Of a DNA stretch of 64,000 bases, positions 46,214-56,033 are shown one piece after another. Both the position numbers and the translations under genes were made by a program. The DNA comes from Sulfurovum xiamenensis (GTDB lineage: Bacteria; Campylobacterota; Campylobacteria; Campylobacterales; Sulfurovaceae), in the NCBI RefSeq assembly GCF_030347995.1, contig NZ_JAQIBC010000001.1:496001-560000 (forward strand). The letters run 5' to 3'. Within the stretch, counting starts at the first letter, position 1; each line of letters opens with the position of its first letter. The notes beneath the pieces are model-generated. The model did not search any database, had not been told where the DNA came from, and saw only the letters and a program-made list of their open reading frames with translations.

Positions 46214-47194
46214 ATGCTTACACTCGACCTCTCACACCTCAAAGGGAAAAAGAATTTATTGGCTTTTTCTGCGGGTGTGGACTCCTCTGCACTCTTCTTT
46301 TTACTCTTAGAGAACCATATAAAGTTCGATATTGCCATAGTCAATTATGGTACACGCGAAGCAAGTGATGAAGAAGAGATGCATGCAAAAGCCCTTGCTA
46401 AAGAACATAAACTCTATTGTCACAGCATTAAAGCCCCGGCATTTCACAGCCATTTTGAAAAACAGGCTAGAGACTTTCGCTATGAATTTTTTGAGTCCCT
46501 TATTACCATAGAGGGATACGATACCCTGATCACAGCACATCAGCTCAATGACCAGTTGGAGTGGCTGCTTATGCGACTTAGTAAAGGAGCAGGCTTAAGT
46601 GAACTGCTGGGCCTTGAACCTGTGACAAAGAAGAGACACTATGCCCTCATACGTCCGCTGCTCGCCTACAGCAAACAAGAGTTGCTACGTTACCTTCAAA
46701 CAAAGGGGTATCCTTATTTCATTGATGAGAGCAACACGGATGAAAATTATGAGCGCAATAAATTCAGAAAACACTTCTCCGATGCACTGATAAATGAATA
46801 CAAAGAAGGCATCAAACGCAGTATGGAATACTTGAGAAAAGACAAAGAGGTACTTGAAAGCGGATTTGAAACGCTCTACAATAACAAACTGCTACACATT
46901 GTCAAACTACATACTCCATCTGCCAAGGTCAAAGCAGCGGATATCACCCTCAAAAAACTCGGCTATCTCCTCTCGGCGAAACAGCGTCAAGAGATCGAAA
47001 AAGAACCCTCTTTGGTCATAGGTGGAGCTTGGAGTACAGTACAACAAGATGACCTGCTCTTTGTTGCCCCTTATCTCACTACTGATATGCCAAAAAAATT
47101 TAAAGAACTCTGCAGGGTGTTAAACGTACCAGGTAAGATCAGGCCCTACCTTTTCAAGGAGCATATTGATCCTTCAGAACTTGTTTTCAACTAG
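46214..47194 (+). CDS. tilS: tRNA(Ile)-lysidine synthetase
   Basis: TilS converts C34 of the CAU anticodon of tRNA-Ile to lysidine. The 326-residue protein carries the PP-loop ATP motif FSAGVDSSALFF (about 19-30), NYGTREASDEE, TAHQLNDQLEWLLMRLSKGAGLSELLG, and LLAYSKQELLRYLQTKGYPYFIDESN, then NKFRKHF, all family features. It is short compared with E. coli (432) and lacks the full C-terminal domains, as in other Campylobacterota. It is cotranscribed with rimO and converges on the recombinase with a four-base overlap of stops. Confidence 0.94.
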   Translation: MLTLDLSHLKGKKNLLAFSAGVDSSALFFLLLENHIKFDIAIVNYGTREASDEEEMHAKALAKEHKLYCHSIKAPAFHSHFEKQARDFRYEFFESLITIEGYDTLITAHQLNDQLEWLLMRLSKGAGLSELLGLEPVTKKRHYALIRPLLAYSKQELLRYLQTKGYPYFIDESNTDENYERNKFRKHFSDALINEYKEGIKRSMEYLRKDKEVLESGFETLYNNKLLHIVKLHTPSAKVKAADITLKKLGYLLSAKQRQEIEKEPSLVIGGAWSTVQQDDLLFVAPYLTTDMPKKFKELCRVLNVPGKIRPYLFKEHIDPSELVFN

Positions 47195-48033
47195 TGATCT
47201 TTTGCATCTGCCAAAGGGTGCGCCTTCATGTACTCCTGCATTTTTTTCACGCTTCCAAGCTTCGTATAGACCTGTGTAGTTGCCATCGTTCCATGTCCTA
47301 ACAGTTCACTCACATCTGCGATACGTGCACCATTATTGAGCAAATGGGTGGCAAAAGAGTGTCGCAGTTGATGCGGTGTTACTTTCAGACCTTGTGCCTT
47401 GAAAAGTTTTGTAAGTATATAACGTAACTGCGCAGCGTTCATAGGTGAATTTCCTTTTTCAAACAGATACTTTTTAGGAGATCTTCTCTTAATATATACA
47501 GTGATGAGTGCCTGCAAACTCTCCAATAGAGGCAACTCTCTTACCTTGTTTCCTTTCCCATGGATCTGTATCCATCCCTTATTGATATCTTCAAGTTTAA
47601 GACTACTCAGTTCAGAGATACGCAATCCCAATCCATACAACATAGAAATAAGCAATTTCTCCTCTAAATTGGCACGACTCAATACTTCTTCAATGTAGTT
47701 CTTTTCAATGGGCTTAGGGAGGCTTTTAGGTACCTTTATCGACTCATCCCCAATAAGTTTGATATTCATATGACACTGATCTTCGAGGTATTTTGTAAAT
47801 GAATGTACCGCTGAGAGTTTTTTGACGATGGTCTTTTTATGATTTTTAACGATCTTAAAACGAAAAGGGGTGATATCCAGTACAGTGACGCCATCTGCTT
47901 CATACACATGGCTCTCTTCGAGCATCTGCCTTAAAGCGATCTCATATGTCACGATAGACGTTTCAGAATAACCTCTGACATCAAACAAATAATTCAAAAA
48001 CTCCTCAGATACCTCTTGAAGTTTAGATTTCAT
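47191..48033 (-). CDS. Tyrosine recombinase (XerC/XerD family)
   Basis: A 280-residue integrase-family recombinase. The N-terminal SAM-like domain (about 1-105) contacts DNA. The catalytic domain has all active residues: Arg in GLGLRISEL, Lys in HGKGNKVREL, HQLRHSFATHLL, His in LGHGTMATTQ and nucleophile Tyr in VYTKLG. It is shorter than the XerH of Helicobacter and Campylobacter (about 355 residues). Its setting among housekeeping genes, with no prophage genes or obvious attachment site, argues for a chromosomal Xer protein. Whether it is the dif resolvase is not clear; no dif-like site was seen. Confidence 0.88.
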   Translation of the reverse strand: MKSKLQEVSEEFLNYLFDVRGYSETSIVTYEIALRQMLEESHVYEADGVTVLDITPFRFKIVKNHKKTIVKKLSAVHSFTKYLEDQCHMNIKLIGDESIKVPKSLPKPIEKNYIEEVLSRANLEEKLLISMLYGLGLRISELSSLKLEDINKGWIQIHGKGNKVRELPLLESLQALITVYIKRRSPKKYLFEKGNSPMNAAQLRYILTKLFKAQGLKVTPHQLRHSFATHLLNNGARIADVSELLGHGTMATTQVYTKLGSVKKMQEYMKAHPLADAKDH

Positions 48034-48036
48034 CTT

Positions 48037-48660
48037 TTAATGTACCGTATGTGCTAACATTTTATCACGTAAAAATGTTCTGGCTTCATCCATTTCCATC
48101 CCTTCCAAAGAAACATTTTCCAAATAGAAATCGATGGTAGTGAAAGGTTTGGGAATGACAAATCTGTCCCAACTCTCAAGTTGCCAATACGCTTTAGGTA
48201 TATAATTCACTGTCAATACTGGTGCTTTGGCCTTGTGTGCCAAGGCTATCGCACCATCACTGATACTGTGGCGTGGGCCTCTGGGTCCATCAGGCGTGAC
48301 CAGAAGATCATCCCCTTTTTTAAGTGCTCTAAACGCTTCTAAGAGTACCTGTTTGGCTCCCCGACTGCTGGATCCTCGCAAAGGTGCTATAGAAAAATAC
48401 ATCAGTATCCTTGCGATCATCTCGCCATCAAAATGCCTTGAGATGATCCCTGAAGCCAACTGTTTTTTATGAAAATAGCGATAGGCTTGGGGAGACATCA
48501 GCAGTTCACCGTGCCAACAGACGACAATAGACTGTTCTTGTGTGATCTCACCTGTAACATGAAAGTTTTTTTTGGAAGTAAACCAATAAAAACGCATCAG
48601 AAGATAGCCCAGCGGAGGGAGTAAGACTTGAGCAATGCTTCTTGAGAGTGTTTTAAACAT
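48037..48660 (-). CDS. DUF374 lysophospholipid acyltransferase-like protein
   Basis: A 207-residue membrane-associated protein of the DUF374 family. VVCWHGELLMSPQAYRY supplies the acyltransferase-like His with an acidic partner, then ISRHFDGEMIARIL, PLRGSSSRGAKQVL and LVTPDGPRGPRHSISDGAIALAHKAKAP in parts, all family features. A hydrophobic N-terminal helix anchors it. Members acylate lipid A or related lipids. It lies three bases upstream of the recombinase gene and follows miaB by eight bases, in one leftward unit. Confidence 0.85.
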   Translation of the reverse strand: MFKTLSRSIAQVLLPPLGYLLMRFYWFTSKKNFHVTGEITQEQSIVVCWHGELLMSPQAYRYFHKKQLASGIISRHFDGEMIARILMYFSIAPLRGSSSRGAKQVLLEAFRALKKGDDLLVTPDGPRGPRHSISDGAIALAHKAKAPVLTVNYIPKAYWQLESWDRFVIPKPFTTIDFYLENVSLEGMEMDEARTFLRDKMLAHTVH

Positions 48661-48668
48661 TGGCTTTC

Positions 48669-49967
48669 CTAAACAAGCACTCCATCAAGAGCACCCCGGG
48701 AGGTTTTCGTCACTTTGACATCTACTATTTTACCTAAAAGCTCTTCACTTCCCTGAACAAAAAAGAGTTTACCGTCATCCGAACGTCCAGAAACCCTTCC
48801 GTTAGGCTTGAGTTCATCAAAATAGACCTGATGTACCGTACCTAACTGTGCATCCATGATCTCATCCAGGATCTCTGTATGTCTTGCCTGAAGTCGTGTC
48901 AATCTCTCTCCTGCTACATCGCTGTCTATCTGGTTATCAAACTCTGCTGCTTCAGTATGCGGACGAGGAGAATACTTGAATGAGAACATCTGCTCAAAAC
49001 GTACTTTTTCCAGTACATCCATCGTATCTTCAAAGTCTGCATCGCTTTCGCCCGGGAATCCAACGATAATATCTGTAGATATGGTTGCTTCAGGACACAG
49101 TGTACGGATCTTTTCACAACGATTCAGGAAATTCTCTTTGGTATATCCTCTTTTCATTGCTTTCAATAGTGAAGTAGATCCGCTTTGAAGAGGCACATGT
49201 ATCTGTTTACATATCTTAGGATTAGAAGCAAACTCCTGAATGAAAGCATCATCCATATGTAAAGGGTGAGGAGAGGTAAATCGTATACGCTCCAATCCTT
49301 CTATCTTAGAGATCTTTTGCAACAACTGCGTAAAGTCACAGCTCTCTTCAGAAGATCCGAATCGTCTTCCGTAGTTATTGACATTCTGTCCAAGAAGCAT
49401 CACTTCCTTTGCACCTGAAGCCACTGCTTTGGTGATCTCCTGTACGATAAGGTCAGAAGGGATGGAGATCTCTTCTCCACGAGTTGCAGGTACGATACAG
49501 AAGGTACAGGATTTATCACATCCTATGGAGATATTTACCATCGCCTTGTAAGGGTTGCTTCTGTACTCACCAAAGGCATAGGTACTTTCATCAAAATCTG
49601 TACTGACCTCTACGGCATGCTTTTTATGGACCACTTCAGTGATCTTCGACACATTTCTTGCACCCAATACAAAGTCTACAGAAGGTGCACGTTTGATGAT
49701 CTCATCACCTAAATGAGAAGCGGTACATCCTGTCACACCTATTTTTGCAGAAGGTTTTTTGTGTTTGTTAAAGACACCGATCTCTGAAAAGAGTTTTGCT
49801 ACAGGCTTCTCTCTAACAGAACAGGTATTAATGATAATAAGGTCAGCATCTTCTAGATTTTCAGTGATTTCGTAGGATTCTTTTTGGTTCAATTCTGCGA
49901 TCATATGTTCACTGTCACGAACGTTCATCGCACAACCAAGTGTTTCTATAAATAATTTTTTACTCAA
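48669..49967 (-). CDS. miaB: tRNA-2-methylthio-N6-dimethylallyladenosine synthase
   Basis: MiaB adds a methylthio group to i6A37 of tRNAs reading U-codons. The 432-residue protein has the MTTase N-domain ([38 protein letters not shown]), the radical SAM core [18 protein letters not shown] and a C-terminal TRAM domain. LGCAMN and the CxxxCxxC spacing mark MiaB. Its i6A substrate is made by MiaA, encoded at 62484. The gene is the second of a leftward unit headed by the HP0268-like gene. Confidence 0.97.
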   Translation of the reverse strand: MSKKLFIETLGCAMNVRDSEHMIAELNQKESYEITENLEDADLIIINTCSVREKPVAKLFSEIGVFNKHKKPSAKIGVTGCTASHLGDEIIKRAPSVDFVLGARNVSKITEVVHKKHAVEVSTDFDESTYAFGEYRSNPYKAMVNISIGCDKSCTFCIVPATRGEEISIPSDLIVQEITKAVASGAKEVMLLGQNVNNYGRRFGSSEESCDFTQLLQKISKIEGLERIRFTSPHPLHMDDAFIQEFASNPKICKQIHVPLQSGSTSLLKAMKRGYTKENFLNRCEKIRTLCPEATISTDIIVGFPGESDADFEDTMDVLEKVRFEQMFSFKYSPRPHTEAAEFDNQIDSDVAGERLTRLQARHTEILDEIMDAQLGTVHQVYFDELKPNGRVSGRSDDGKLFFVQGSEELLGKIVDVKVTKTSRGALDGVLV

Positions 49968-50050
49968 ATGTTATCTCTTCTTTAATGGTGTAGTTTTCTG
50001 GACTAAAGCCCAAAAACTATGCTTACGCCAAGCCTACCTTAGAAGCAGTC

Positions 50051-50290
50051 TTATGCGATAATGTGTACTTCGTAGATATATTCATTATCATCCAGCCCGT
50101 ACTTGACTTCTCTCATATATACAGAGAACCCTTTTTCTTCAAAATATTCAATTAACTCTTTCAGCTCTTTATGCGAGTTATCTTTATCAAAATAAAAGAT
50201 AGATCTATTCGCTAGCTCGTCTTCTATTTTTTGCAACTCAATCGTTTTCGGCTTCGCTTTAAGTGTTGTTCTAGCAAGTTTCAGTTTCAT
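50051..50290 (-). CDS. HP0268-family small nuclease-like protein
   Basis: A 79-residue protein that matches Helicobacter pylori HP0268 in length and layout: MKLKLARTTLKAKPKTIEL, NRSIFYFDKDNSHKELKELI, then EYFEEKGFSVYMREVKYGLDDNEYIYEVHI. HP0268 has been described as a small SMR-like-fold nuclease with nicking endonuclease and RNase activity. The family is essentially restricted to Campylobacterota, which supports the placement of this genome. It precedes miaB by 83 bases on the same strand. Confidence 0.88.
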   Translation of the reverse strand: MKLKLARTTLKAKPKTIELQKIEDELANRSIFYFDKDNSHKELKELIEYFEEKGFSVYMREVKYGLDDNEYIYEVHIIA

Positions 50291-50489
50291 CGATGGGTAC
50301 CTTTTAAATTATATTATTTATTCTTCCGATTTATATAACAATTATACTTTATTTTCTGTAAAGCTTAGGTTAGCTATAATAATCAACTTCAAAAACAACA
50401 CCTCCCAAGACGTTATTGACACTGTTATGTTACCTCTTGTAGCGGTATATTGTATTGATTAGAAAAAACATTTATAAATAGGAAAAATC

Positions 50490-51653
50490 ATGGAAAAAAT
50501 ATTAGACATCATTGAAGCGATCGCACATGAAAAAAATATCTCCAAAGAGCATGCGATAGAAGCCTTTAAAGAAGCTTTGATCAATACAGCTAAGAAACTT
50601 ACAAATTTTACAAGTACCTTTGAAGTGATCATCGACAATGATACAAAAAAATATTCTATCTATAAGGTCATCACCGTTGTAGCTGATGATGATGAACAAC
50701 TTTATGTAGAAGTCGGGAAAGAGGGAAACAAGCAAGAAATCGAGTCTGACAGTTTCATTGCCCTATCCGATGCACAAGAGTTTGATGACTCTTTAGAGAT
50801 TGGAGACCAGTTAAAAGAGGAATTTATCCTGGAAGAGCACGGACGTACAGCTTCAGCAAATCTTTTCAGAGAACTGGAGTATCATGTACAAAGACGTATA
50901 GAACAGGACTTGTTTGAAAAATACAAAGAACAAGTAGGTACAGTCATGTTAGGTACCGTTAACCGTGTGGATGCAGATGACAACACGCATGTTGAGATCG
51001 GTGAACTTAAAGGTATTCTTACACAGAGAAACCGTATCAAAGGTGAGAAGTTTAAGCGTGGAGACTCCATCCGTGCACTTCTCAGATATGTCAGTGTTGA
51101 CCCGGATCATGGTCTTTTCCTGGAGCTGACAAGAACTTCACCTAAATTCCTGGAAGCACTTATGGCCAATGAAGTTCCAGAGATCGATGATGGTGTAGTG
51201 GAGATCGTTGCTGCAGCAAGAATCCCGGGAGAAAGAGCAAAAATAGCACTGAAGACAGAGCAGATGAATGTTGATCCTATCGGTGCAGCTGTGGGTGTCA
51301 AAGGGGTACGTATCAATGCAGTAAGCCAAGAGCTTAATGGTGAAAATATCGACTGTATCGAATTTTCTCCGATCCCTGAAGTTTTCATTACACGTGCATT
51401 GAGTCCTGCTATTTCACAAAGTATCAAAGTAGATGCAGATGCGAAAAAAGCAGTGGTAAATATTACAAGCGATCAAAAAGCAAAAGCGATCGGTAAATCC
51501 GGAATTAACATCCGTCTGGCCTCTATGCTGACAGGGTATACAATAGAGTTAAACGAAATTGAAGGGGTCACGGAAAGACAAGTAGACAGTTCAGAAACTT
51601 CAGAAGCGACAAAAACAACTGATACATCAGCACTCGAAGATCTCTTTAGATAA
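50490..51653 (+). CDS. nusA: Transcription termination/antitermination factor NusA
   Basis: NusA binds RNA polymerase and affects pausing, termination and antitermination. The 387-residue protein has the N-terminal polymerase-binding domain (about 1-130), S1 domain (TVMLGTVNRVDADDNTHVEI, about 145-210), and two KH domains (VEIVAAARIPGERAKIAL, VGVKGVRINAV, and KAKAIGKSGINIRLASMLTGYTIEL in parts). It lacks the C-terminal acidic repeats of enterobacterial NusA, as is usual in this phylum. A bidirectional terminator follows 12 bases after the stop. It is monocistronic; rbfA/infB are not adjacent. Confidence 0.96.
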   Translation: MEKILDIIEAIAHEKNISKEHAIEAFKEALINTAKKLTNFTSTFEVIIDNDTKKYSIYKVITVVADDDEQLYVEVGKEGNKQEIESDSFIALSDAQEFDDSLEIGDQLKEEFILEEHGRTASANLFRELEYHVQRRIEQDLFEKYKEQVGTVMLGTVNRVDADDNTHVEIGELKGILTQRNRIKGEKFKRGDSIRALLRYVSVDPDHGLFLELTRTSPKFLEALMANEVPEIDDGVVEIVAAARIPGERAKIALKTEQMNVDPIGAAVGVKGVRINAVSQELNGENIDCIEFSPIPEVFITRALSPAISQSIKVDADAKKAVVNITSDQKAKAIGKSGINIRLASMLTGYTIELNEIEGVTERQVDSSETSEATKTTDTSALEDLFR

Positions 51654-51664
51654 AAGAGATGCGT

Positions 51665-51691
51665 AAAAAGTGAGTCGTTAACTCACTTTTT
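51665..51691. terminator. Bidirectional terminator between nusA and tpiA
   Basis: Perfect 11-bp stem AAAAAGTGAGT/ACTCACTTTTT with loop CGTTA. The T-run follows the stem on the + strand for nusA and the mirrored A-run serves the leftward tpiA transcript, so it can work for both. Confidence 0.85.
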
Positions 51692-51714
51692 AATGCGACA
51701 AGTCGTACTTTATT

Positions 51715-52407
51715 TTACTTCTCGCCTATCATCGTAGCAAAACTCTCCACATCCAAAGACGCAGATCCAACCAAAACACCATCCACACCACGAATTGCAG
51801 TGATCTCTTGAATATTTGCTGGCTTGACACTGCCTCCGTAGAGTAATGGTTTTTGTACGGTTTGCTTTAACGCTTGATGGGTAGAAGCTATCTCTTCAAC
51901 CGTGGCAGATCTTCCTGTTCCTATCGCCCAGATAGGTTCATAAGCAACAATAAGATCTTTATAGCTGATATCAATACCGTCAAACTGTGCCAACAGATAC
52001 TCCATCACAGCTTCATCGCCCTTTTCTCTTATCTCAAGCGGTTCACCGATACAGTAGAGTATTTCATATCCCTGCTCTTTAAAAAATGTAAATTTTTGGG
52101 CTACTTTGTCTTGAGACTCACCTAAATGTTCTCGTCTTTCACTGTGTCCGATGAGTATGGTTTTGATACCAAATTCCTCAAGCTGCTCTGTACCTATTTC
52201 TCCGGTAAATGCACCGTTTTGTGTCGGATAGGCATTTTGTGCACCAAGCGTAAAATCACCCTCATACTTGCCTAAAGCTGTTGCAGGAGGGAAGATATAG
52301 ACTTGGTCTTCGGGTTTTTTTTCAAGCAGCTTTTCATTCAATACTTCAATGTATTTTTCCGTTGATGCTCTGGTATGATTCGTTTTAAAATTTGCTGCAA
52401 AAATCAA
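51715..52407 (-). CDS. tpiA: Triosephosphate isomerase
   Basis: TpiA interconverts dihydroxyacetone phosphate and glyceraldehyde-3-phosphate. The 230-residue barrel has AANFKTNHT (catalytic Lys region, with Thr for the usual Met), [31 protein letters not shown] with catalytic His, [14 protein letters not shown] with catalytic Glu, and [10 protein letters not shown]. It is shorter than the usual 250, as in other Campylobacterota. It is the last gene of the leftward gap-pgk-tpiA operon. Confidence 0.95.
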   Translation of the reverse strand: MIFAANFKTNHTRASTEKYIEVLNEKLLEKKPEDQVYIFPPATALGKYEGDFTLGAQNAYPTQNGAFTGEIGTEQLEEFGIKTILIGHSERREHLGESQDKVAQKFTFFKEQGYEILYCIGEPLEIREKGDEAVMEYLLAQFDGIDISYKDLIVAYEPIWAIGTGRSATVEEIASTHQALKQTVQKPLLYGGSVKPANIQEITAIRGVDGVLVGSASLDVESFATMIGEK

Positions 52408-52418
52408 TCAAAATCCTT

Positions 52419-53609
52419 TTACTCAAGTGCTTCAATTCCTGGCAGAGAAATACCTTCTATCAATTTCAGACTTGCTCCACCACCTGTACTTACGAAGGTC
52501 ATCTCATCAGCATCACCGGCACGCTGTGTTACATCAGCAGTATCCCCACCACCTACAATCGTTGTTGCATGTGTTTGTGCAATGTTGTTTGACATTGCGA
52601 AACTACCTTTTGAATATCTGTCCATCTCATAGACTCCCATAGGACCATTCCATATGATCGTTTGTGCATCATTAAGTGCTTCACGGAAAAGCCTTGAAGA
52701 TGCAGGACCTATATCCAGTCCCATCCAACCTGCAGGGATCTCTTGTATAGGAAGAAATTTCACTGTCGTCTTCTCTGAAAACTCCGGCGCTACCACCACA
52801 TCAACCGGTAAATAGAGTTTAACCCCCAGCTCTTTGGCTTTGGTCATAATACCTTTTGCCTCATCCAACAGATCATCTTCAACCAATGAATTACCCACTT
52901 CATATCCTTGTGCCTTCAGGAAAGTAAATGCCATTCCACCACCGATGATGATCTTGTCTACTTTATTGATAAGGTTTGTCAATGCCTGGAGTTTACCAGA
53001 TACTTTGGAACCCCCAACAACTGCGATAAAGGGACGAACAGGATTTTCAAGTACTTTAGAGAAGAAATTGATCTCTTTACTCATAAGGAAACCTGCTGCT
53101 TTATGGTCTGCATCAAAGAATTTGGTGATCGCATCGATAGATGCATGTTTTCTATGACAGGCACCAAAGGCATCATTGATATAAAACTCTGCAAAACTTG
53201 CCAACTGTTCTGCAAATACCATATCATTTTCTGTTTCCCCTGCTTCATAACGAAGATTTTCAAGTAAAAGCATATCGCCTTCTTTCATAGCCGCTGCTTT
53301 CGCTTTAGCATCTTCACCCACGACATCTTCTGCCATAAAGATATCATTTTCTACTTTGAGTAAGGTGCGCAGTCTTTTTGCGATAGGTGCCAATGAATAC
53401 TTCTCTTCATACTTCCCTGGTTCCGGTCTTTCATAGTGTGAAGCAAGAATGATTTTACAGTCTCTGTCGATACAATAACGGATTGTCGCCAAAGCAGAAC
53501 GTATACGTCTGTCATCTGTAATGTTCCCAAATTCATCCTTTGGTACATTAAAATCACATCTTATAAAAACTCTTTTACCATCAATCTTTAAATCTTTTAA
53601 TGTTTTCAT
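52419..53609 (-). CDS. pgk: Phosphoglycerate kinase
   Basis: Pgk converts 1,3-bisphosphoglycerate and ADP to 3-phosphoglycerate and ATP. The 396-residue two-domain protein has [102 protein letters not shown] and the ATP-binding [14 protein letters not shown]. The usual SHLGRP is SHYERP here. It lies 12 bases after gap and 11 before tpiA. Confidence 0.96.
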   Translation of the reverse strand: MKTLKDLKIDGKRVFIRCDFNVPKDEFGNITDDRRIRSALATIRYCIDRDCKIILASHYERPEPGKYEEKYSLAPIAKRLRTLLKVENDIFMAEDVVGEDAKAKAAAMKEGDMLLLENLRYEAGETENDMVFAEQLASFAEFYINDAFGACHRKHASIDAITKFFDADHKAAGFLMSKEINFFSKVLENPVRPFIAVVGGSKVSGKLQALTNLINKVDKIIIGGGMAFTFLKAQGYEVGNSLVEDDLLDEAKGIMTKAKELGVKLYLPVDVVVAPEFSEKTTVKFLPIQEIPAGWMGLDIGPASSRLFREALNDAQTIIWNGPMGVYEMDRYSKGSFAMSNNIAQTHATTIVGGGDTADVTQRAGDADEMTFVSTGGGASLKLIEGISLPGIEALE

Positions 53610-53621
53610 CTATTCCCTGTC

Positions 53622-54617
53622 TTACTTTTTACTTACATGTACTGCCATGTCTACTAAACGGCGAGAGTATCCCCACTCATTGTCATACCAAGAGAGTACT
53701 TTTACCATGTTGTCTCCAATCACCTGTATAGTATCGAGCGGTACGACTGTACTTAACTCTTCACCCACAAAATCTTGAGAAACCCTGTACTCTTCATCCA
53801 CACCTAAAATACCTTTATGTGATCCTTCACTGGCTGTTTTAAATGCAGCCTGTACCTCTTCAACTGTCACGTTTGTGTTAAGGGTTACCGTCAGATCGAC
53901 CATAGAGACATCCGGTGTCGGTACTCTTATCGCCTGCCCATTCAACTTGCCTGAAAGTGCCGGAAGTACTTTAGAGATGGCCTTAGCTGCACCCGTTGTT
54001 GTAGGTACCAAATTGGTTGCTCCAGCACGTCCTTTTCTCGGGTCTTTTTTATGTTTTGCATCCAAAATAGGCTGCGAAGAGGTATAAGAGTGGATCGTAG
54101 TCATCAACCCTTTTTCTATACCAAATACATCATCCAACACTTTTGCTACAGGCGCCAGTCCGTTTGTCGTACAGCTTGCATTGGAGATGATCGCTTCACC
54201 TGCATAATCCTCTGCATTTGCTCCAAGTACGAATGTTGCCGTGTCATCTTTTGCCGGTGCAGAAAAAATCACCTTCTTTACACCATTGTCCAAATAAGGC
54301 TGTACACTCTCCGCTGTCAAGAATGCCCCTGTACACTCCAGAACAAGATCAGCACCACAAGAGGCAAAATCCAGCTTAGAGAGATCACGTTCTGCAAATA
54401 TCTTTGCTTTCGTTTTACCGATGTTCAAATATCCGTCGGCTACAGTAACATCATTACGTCTTCCATGGACAGAATCATATTTCAGGTTGTACTGGATCAT
54501 CTCATCAGTACCGGATGCATTCACTGCAACAAGTTCAATATCATCCCTATCTGCAATAATACGCGCCACACATCTACCAATTCTTCCAAGTCCGTTAATT
54601 GCTACTTTTACAGCCAT
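53622..54617 (-). CDS. gap: Glyceraldehyde-3-phosphate dehydrogenase
   Basis: GapA oxidises glyceraldehyde-3-phosphate with NAD(P). The 331-residue protein begins MAVKVAINGLGRIGRCVARI (Rossmann GxGxxG), has the catalytic Cys in SNASCTTNGLAPVAKVL (near residue 152), the His in SYTSSQPILD, and ends with SWYDNEWGYSRRLVDM. It is the first gene of the gap-pgk-tpiA operon. The promoter should lie in the 61-base gap shared with the divergent nadD-rsfS gene. Confidence 0.97.
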   Translation of the reverse strand: MAVKVAINGLGRIGRCVARIIADRDDIELVAVNASGTDEMIQYNLKYDSVHGRRNDVTVADGYLNIGKTKAKIFAERDLSKLDFASCGADLVLECTGAFLTAESVQPYLDNGVKKVIFSAPAKDDTATFVLGANAEDYAGEAIISNASCTTNGLAPVAKVLDDVFGIEKGLMTTIHSYTSSQPILDAKHKKDPRKGRAGATNLVPTTTGAAKAISKVLPALSGKLNGQAIRVPTPDVSMVDLTVTLNTNVTVEEVQAAFKTASEGSHKGILGVDEEYRVSQDFVGEELSTVVPLDTIQVIGDNMVKVLSWYDNEWGYSRRLVDMAVHVSKK

Positions 54618-54678
54618 ACTTTACCCTTATGATTATTATGCTAAAATTACGCAATTTTACAGTAAATGAGGTTAGTAT

Positions 54679-55596
54679 TTGGTTAATCATCAAAAGCCTA
54701 CTATAGCTATCTTTGGAGGGAGTTTCGACCCTCCTCACAAAGGACACCAACTTATCGTTGAAAAAGCTGTAGAAAAGCTGCAGATCGACCAACTGCTTGT
54801 CGTACCTGCCTATCTGAACCCTTTTAAAACATCTTCACTGGCTGATGCCGCTACACGGCTTGCTTGGTGTCATATGTTGTTTGACCCCATAGAACGTGTG
54901 AAAGTGGATGATTATGAGATCAAAGAAGGCAAAAGTACCGTAACCTCACAAAGTGTAAAACATTTTAACCAGAAATACGATGTCAAGTATCTGATCATAG
55001 GATCTGACAATCTGTCAACATTGACAAAATGGCATGCGTTTGAATGGCTGAATGAAACAGTGACCTGGGTTATAGCAACACGGGATGATCATCATTTAGA
55101 TACGGATGCACTTAATAGCTGGGAACTTCTGCCTATAGAAGCACCTATGAGTTCAACCCAAATAAGAGAAGAAAAAGATTTACAATTTATTGACGAAAAG
55201 ATCAGAGAATCTGTCAAACATATATTAGAAGGGCAACACCATATGACAATAGACGAAAGAATAGCAAACATCGTAAAAATCCTTGACGATAAGAAAGCCG
55301 AAGAGATTGAGGTATTTAACCTTGATGATGCAGATTATATAGCAAAACGTGTAGTGATCGCTAACTCACTCAATGGAAAACACACGCTTGCACTTTTTGA
55401 CCATCTCAAAAAAGAACTCAAAGAACAGGGGGAAACGTTTATCGCTTCAGACGCTACAGACGAATGGACAGTAGCAGATTTAGGCGATATCCTTATCCAT
55501 ATCATGATACCTGAATACAGACAACGCTATTCACTTGAAACATTTTTAAACGAACTTGTTGAAAATCAGAAAAAGAAAGATAGTGATCCTGCATAG
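54679..55596 (+). CDS. nadD: NadD-RsfS fusion (nicotinate-nucleotide adenylyltransferase and ribosomal silencing factor)
   Basis: One open frame encodes two enzymes that are usually separate. Residues about 1-185 are NadD (NaMN adenylylation): FGGSFDPPHKGHQLIV with the HxGH site, GSDNLSTLTKWH, and the late MSSTQIREE. Residues about 188-305 are RsfS, which binds uL14 and blocks subunit joining: MTIDERIANIVKILDDKKAE, FNLDDADYIAKRVVIANSLN, DEWTVADLGDILIHIMIPEYR. The start is TTG at 54679-54681 with GAGG eight bases upstream. An internal ATG (residue 188) begins just where RsfS does and has AGAAGGG nine bases before it, so RsfS may also be made alone. The two genes are adjacent in many genomes. 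Confidence 0.9.
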   Translation: MVNHQKPTIAIFGGSFDPPHKGHQLIVEKAVEKLQIDQLLVVPAYLNPFKTSSLADAATRLAWCHMLFDPIERVKVDDYEIKEGKSTVTSQSVKHFNQKYDVKYLIIGSDNLSTLTKWHAFEWLNETVTWVIATRDDHHLDTDALNSWELLPIEAPMSSTQIREEKDLQFIDEKIRESVKHILEGQHHMTIDERIANIVKILDDKKAEEIEVFNLDDADYIAKRVVIANSLNGKHTLALFDHLKKELKEQGETFIASDATDEWTVADLGDILIHIMIPEYRQRYSLETFLNELVENQKKKDSDPA

Positions 55597-55643
55597 ATGA
55601 ATTTCACTTCCAATACTGCAAATGACAATGATCTGTCATTTGC

Positions 55644-55970
55644 CTAGCCTACTTCATGACCCGAACCCGTCAACCACTCCAATAACAAAAACAAGCCTAT
55701 GGTCACCAGCGGCGAAAAAATGATCCAACCAACATATTTCTCTCTTACAAGATAAAGTATCAATCCTCCCCATGAAATAATCATCAGGATCAAATGTGCC
55801 AGATATATGGGCATGACCGGACGTGTTACATTCCCCGCAACTGCCAATGATAGGATAATACCAAGCGTAAGAAGTGCTGTAAAAAGTTTTTTGATATTTT
55901 TGTTTCGATGGTATTGAAAAGCAATGAGTCCCAATGTAGCCAGTACCGCTAAAATAATGAGTGCTTTCAT
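55644..55970 (-). CDS. Small four-helix membrane protein of unknown function
   Basis: A 108-residue membrane protein with four hydrophobic segments (about 3-20, 31-48, 53-77, 82-103) joined by short loops such as YHRNKNIKK and REKY. No family was recognised with certainty. The start at ATG 55968-55970 is preferred: GGGGAGAAG lies five bases upstream; a TTG directly before it is also in frame. It follows argS by 63 bases on the same strand and may be cotranscribed with it. Confidence 0.7.
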   Translation of the reverse strand: MKALIILAVLATLGLIAFQYHRNKNIKKLFTALLTLGIILSLAVAGNVTRPVMPIYLAHLILMIISWGGLILYLVREKYVGWIIFSPLVTIGLFLLLEWLTGSGHEVG

Positions 55971-56033
55971 CAATACTTCTCCCCTTTGAAGAAGCCAAAA
56001 AGCCCTTCAAATTTTTGCTAAACGTTATAGATA

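Noticed and set aside
50416-50451. TTGACA and TATATT upstream of nusA as a promoter pair
   Set aside because: The spacer is 24 bases, too long for sigma-70; a TATAAT at 50375 is a simpler candidate but too far to assign with confidence.
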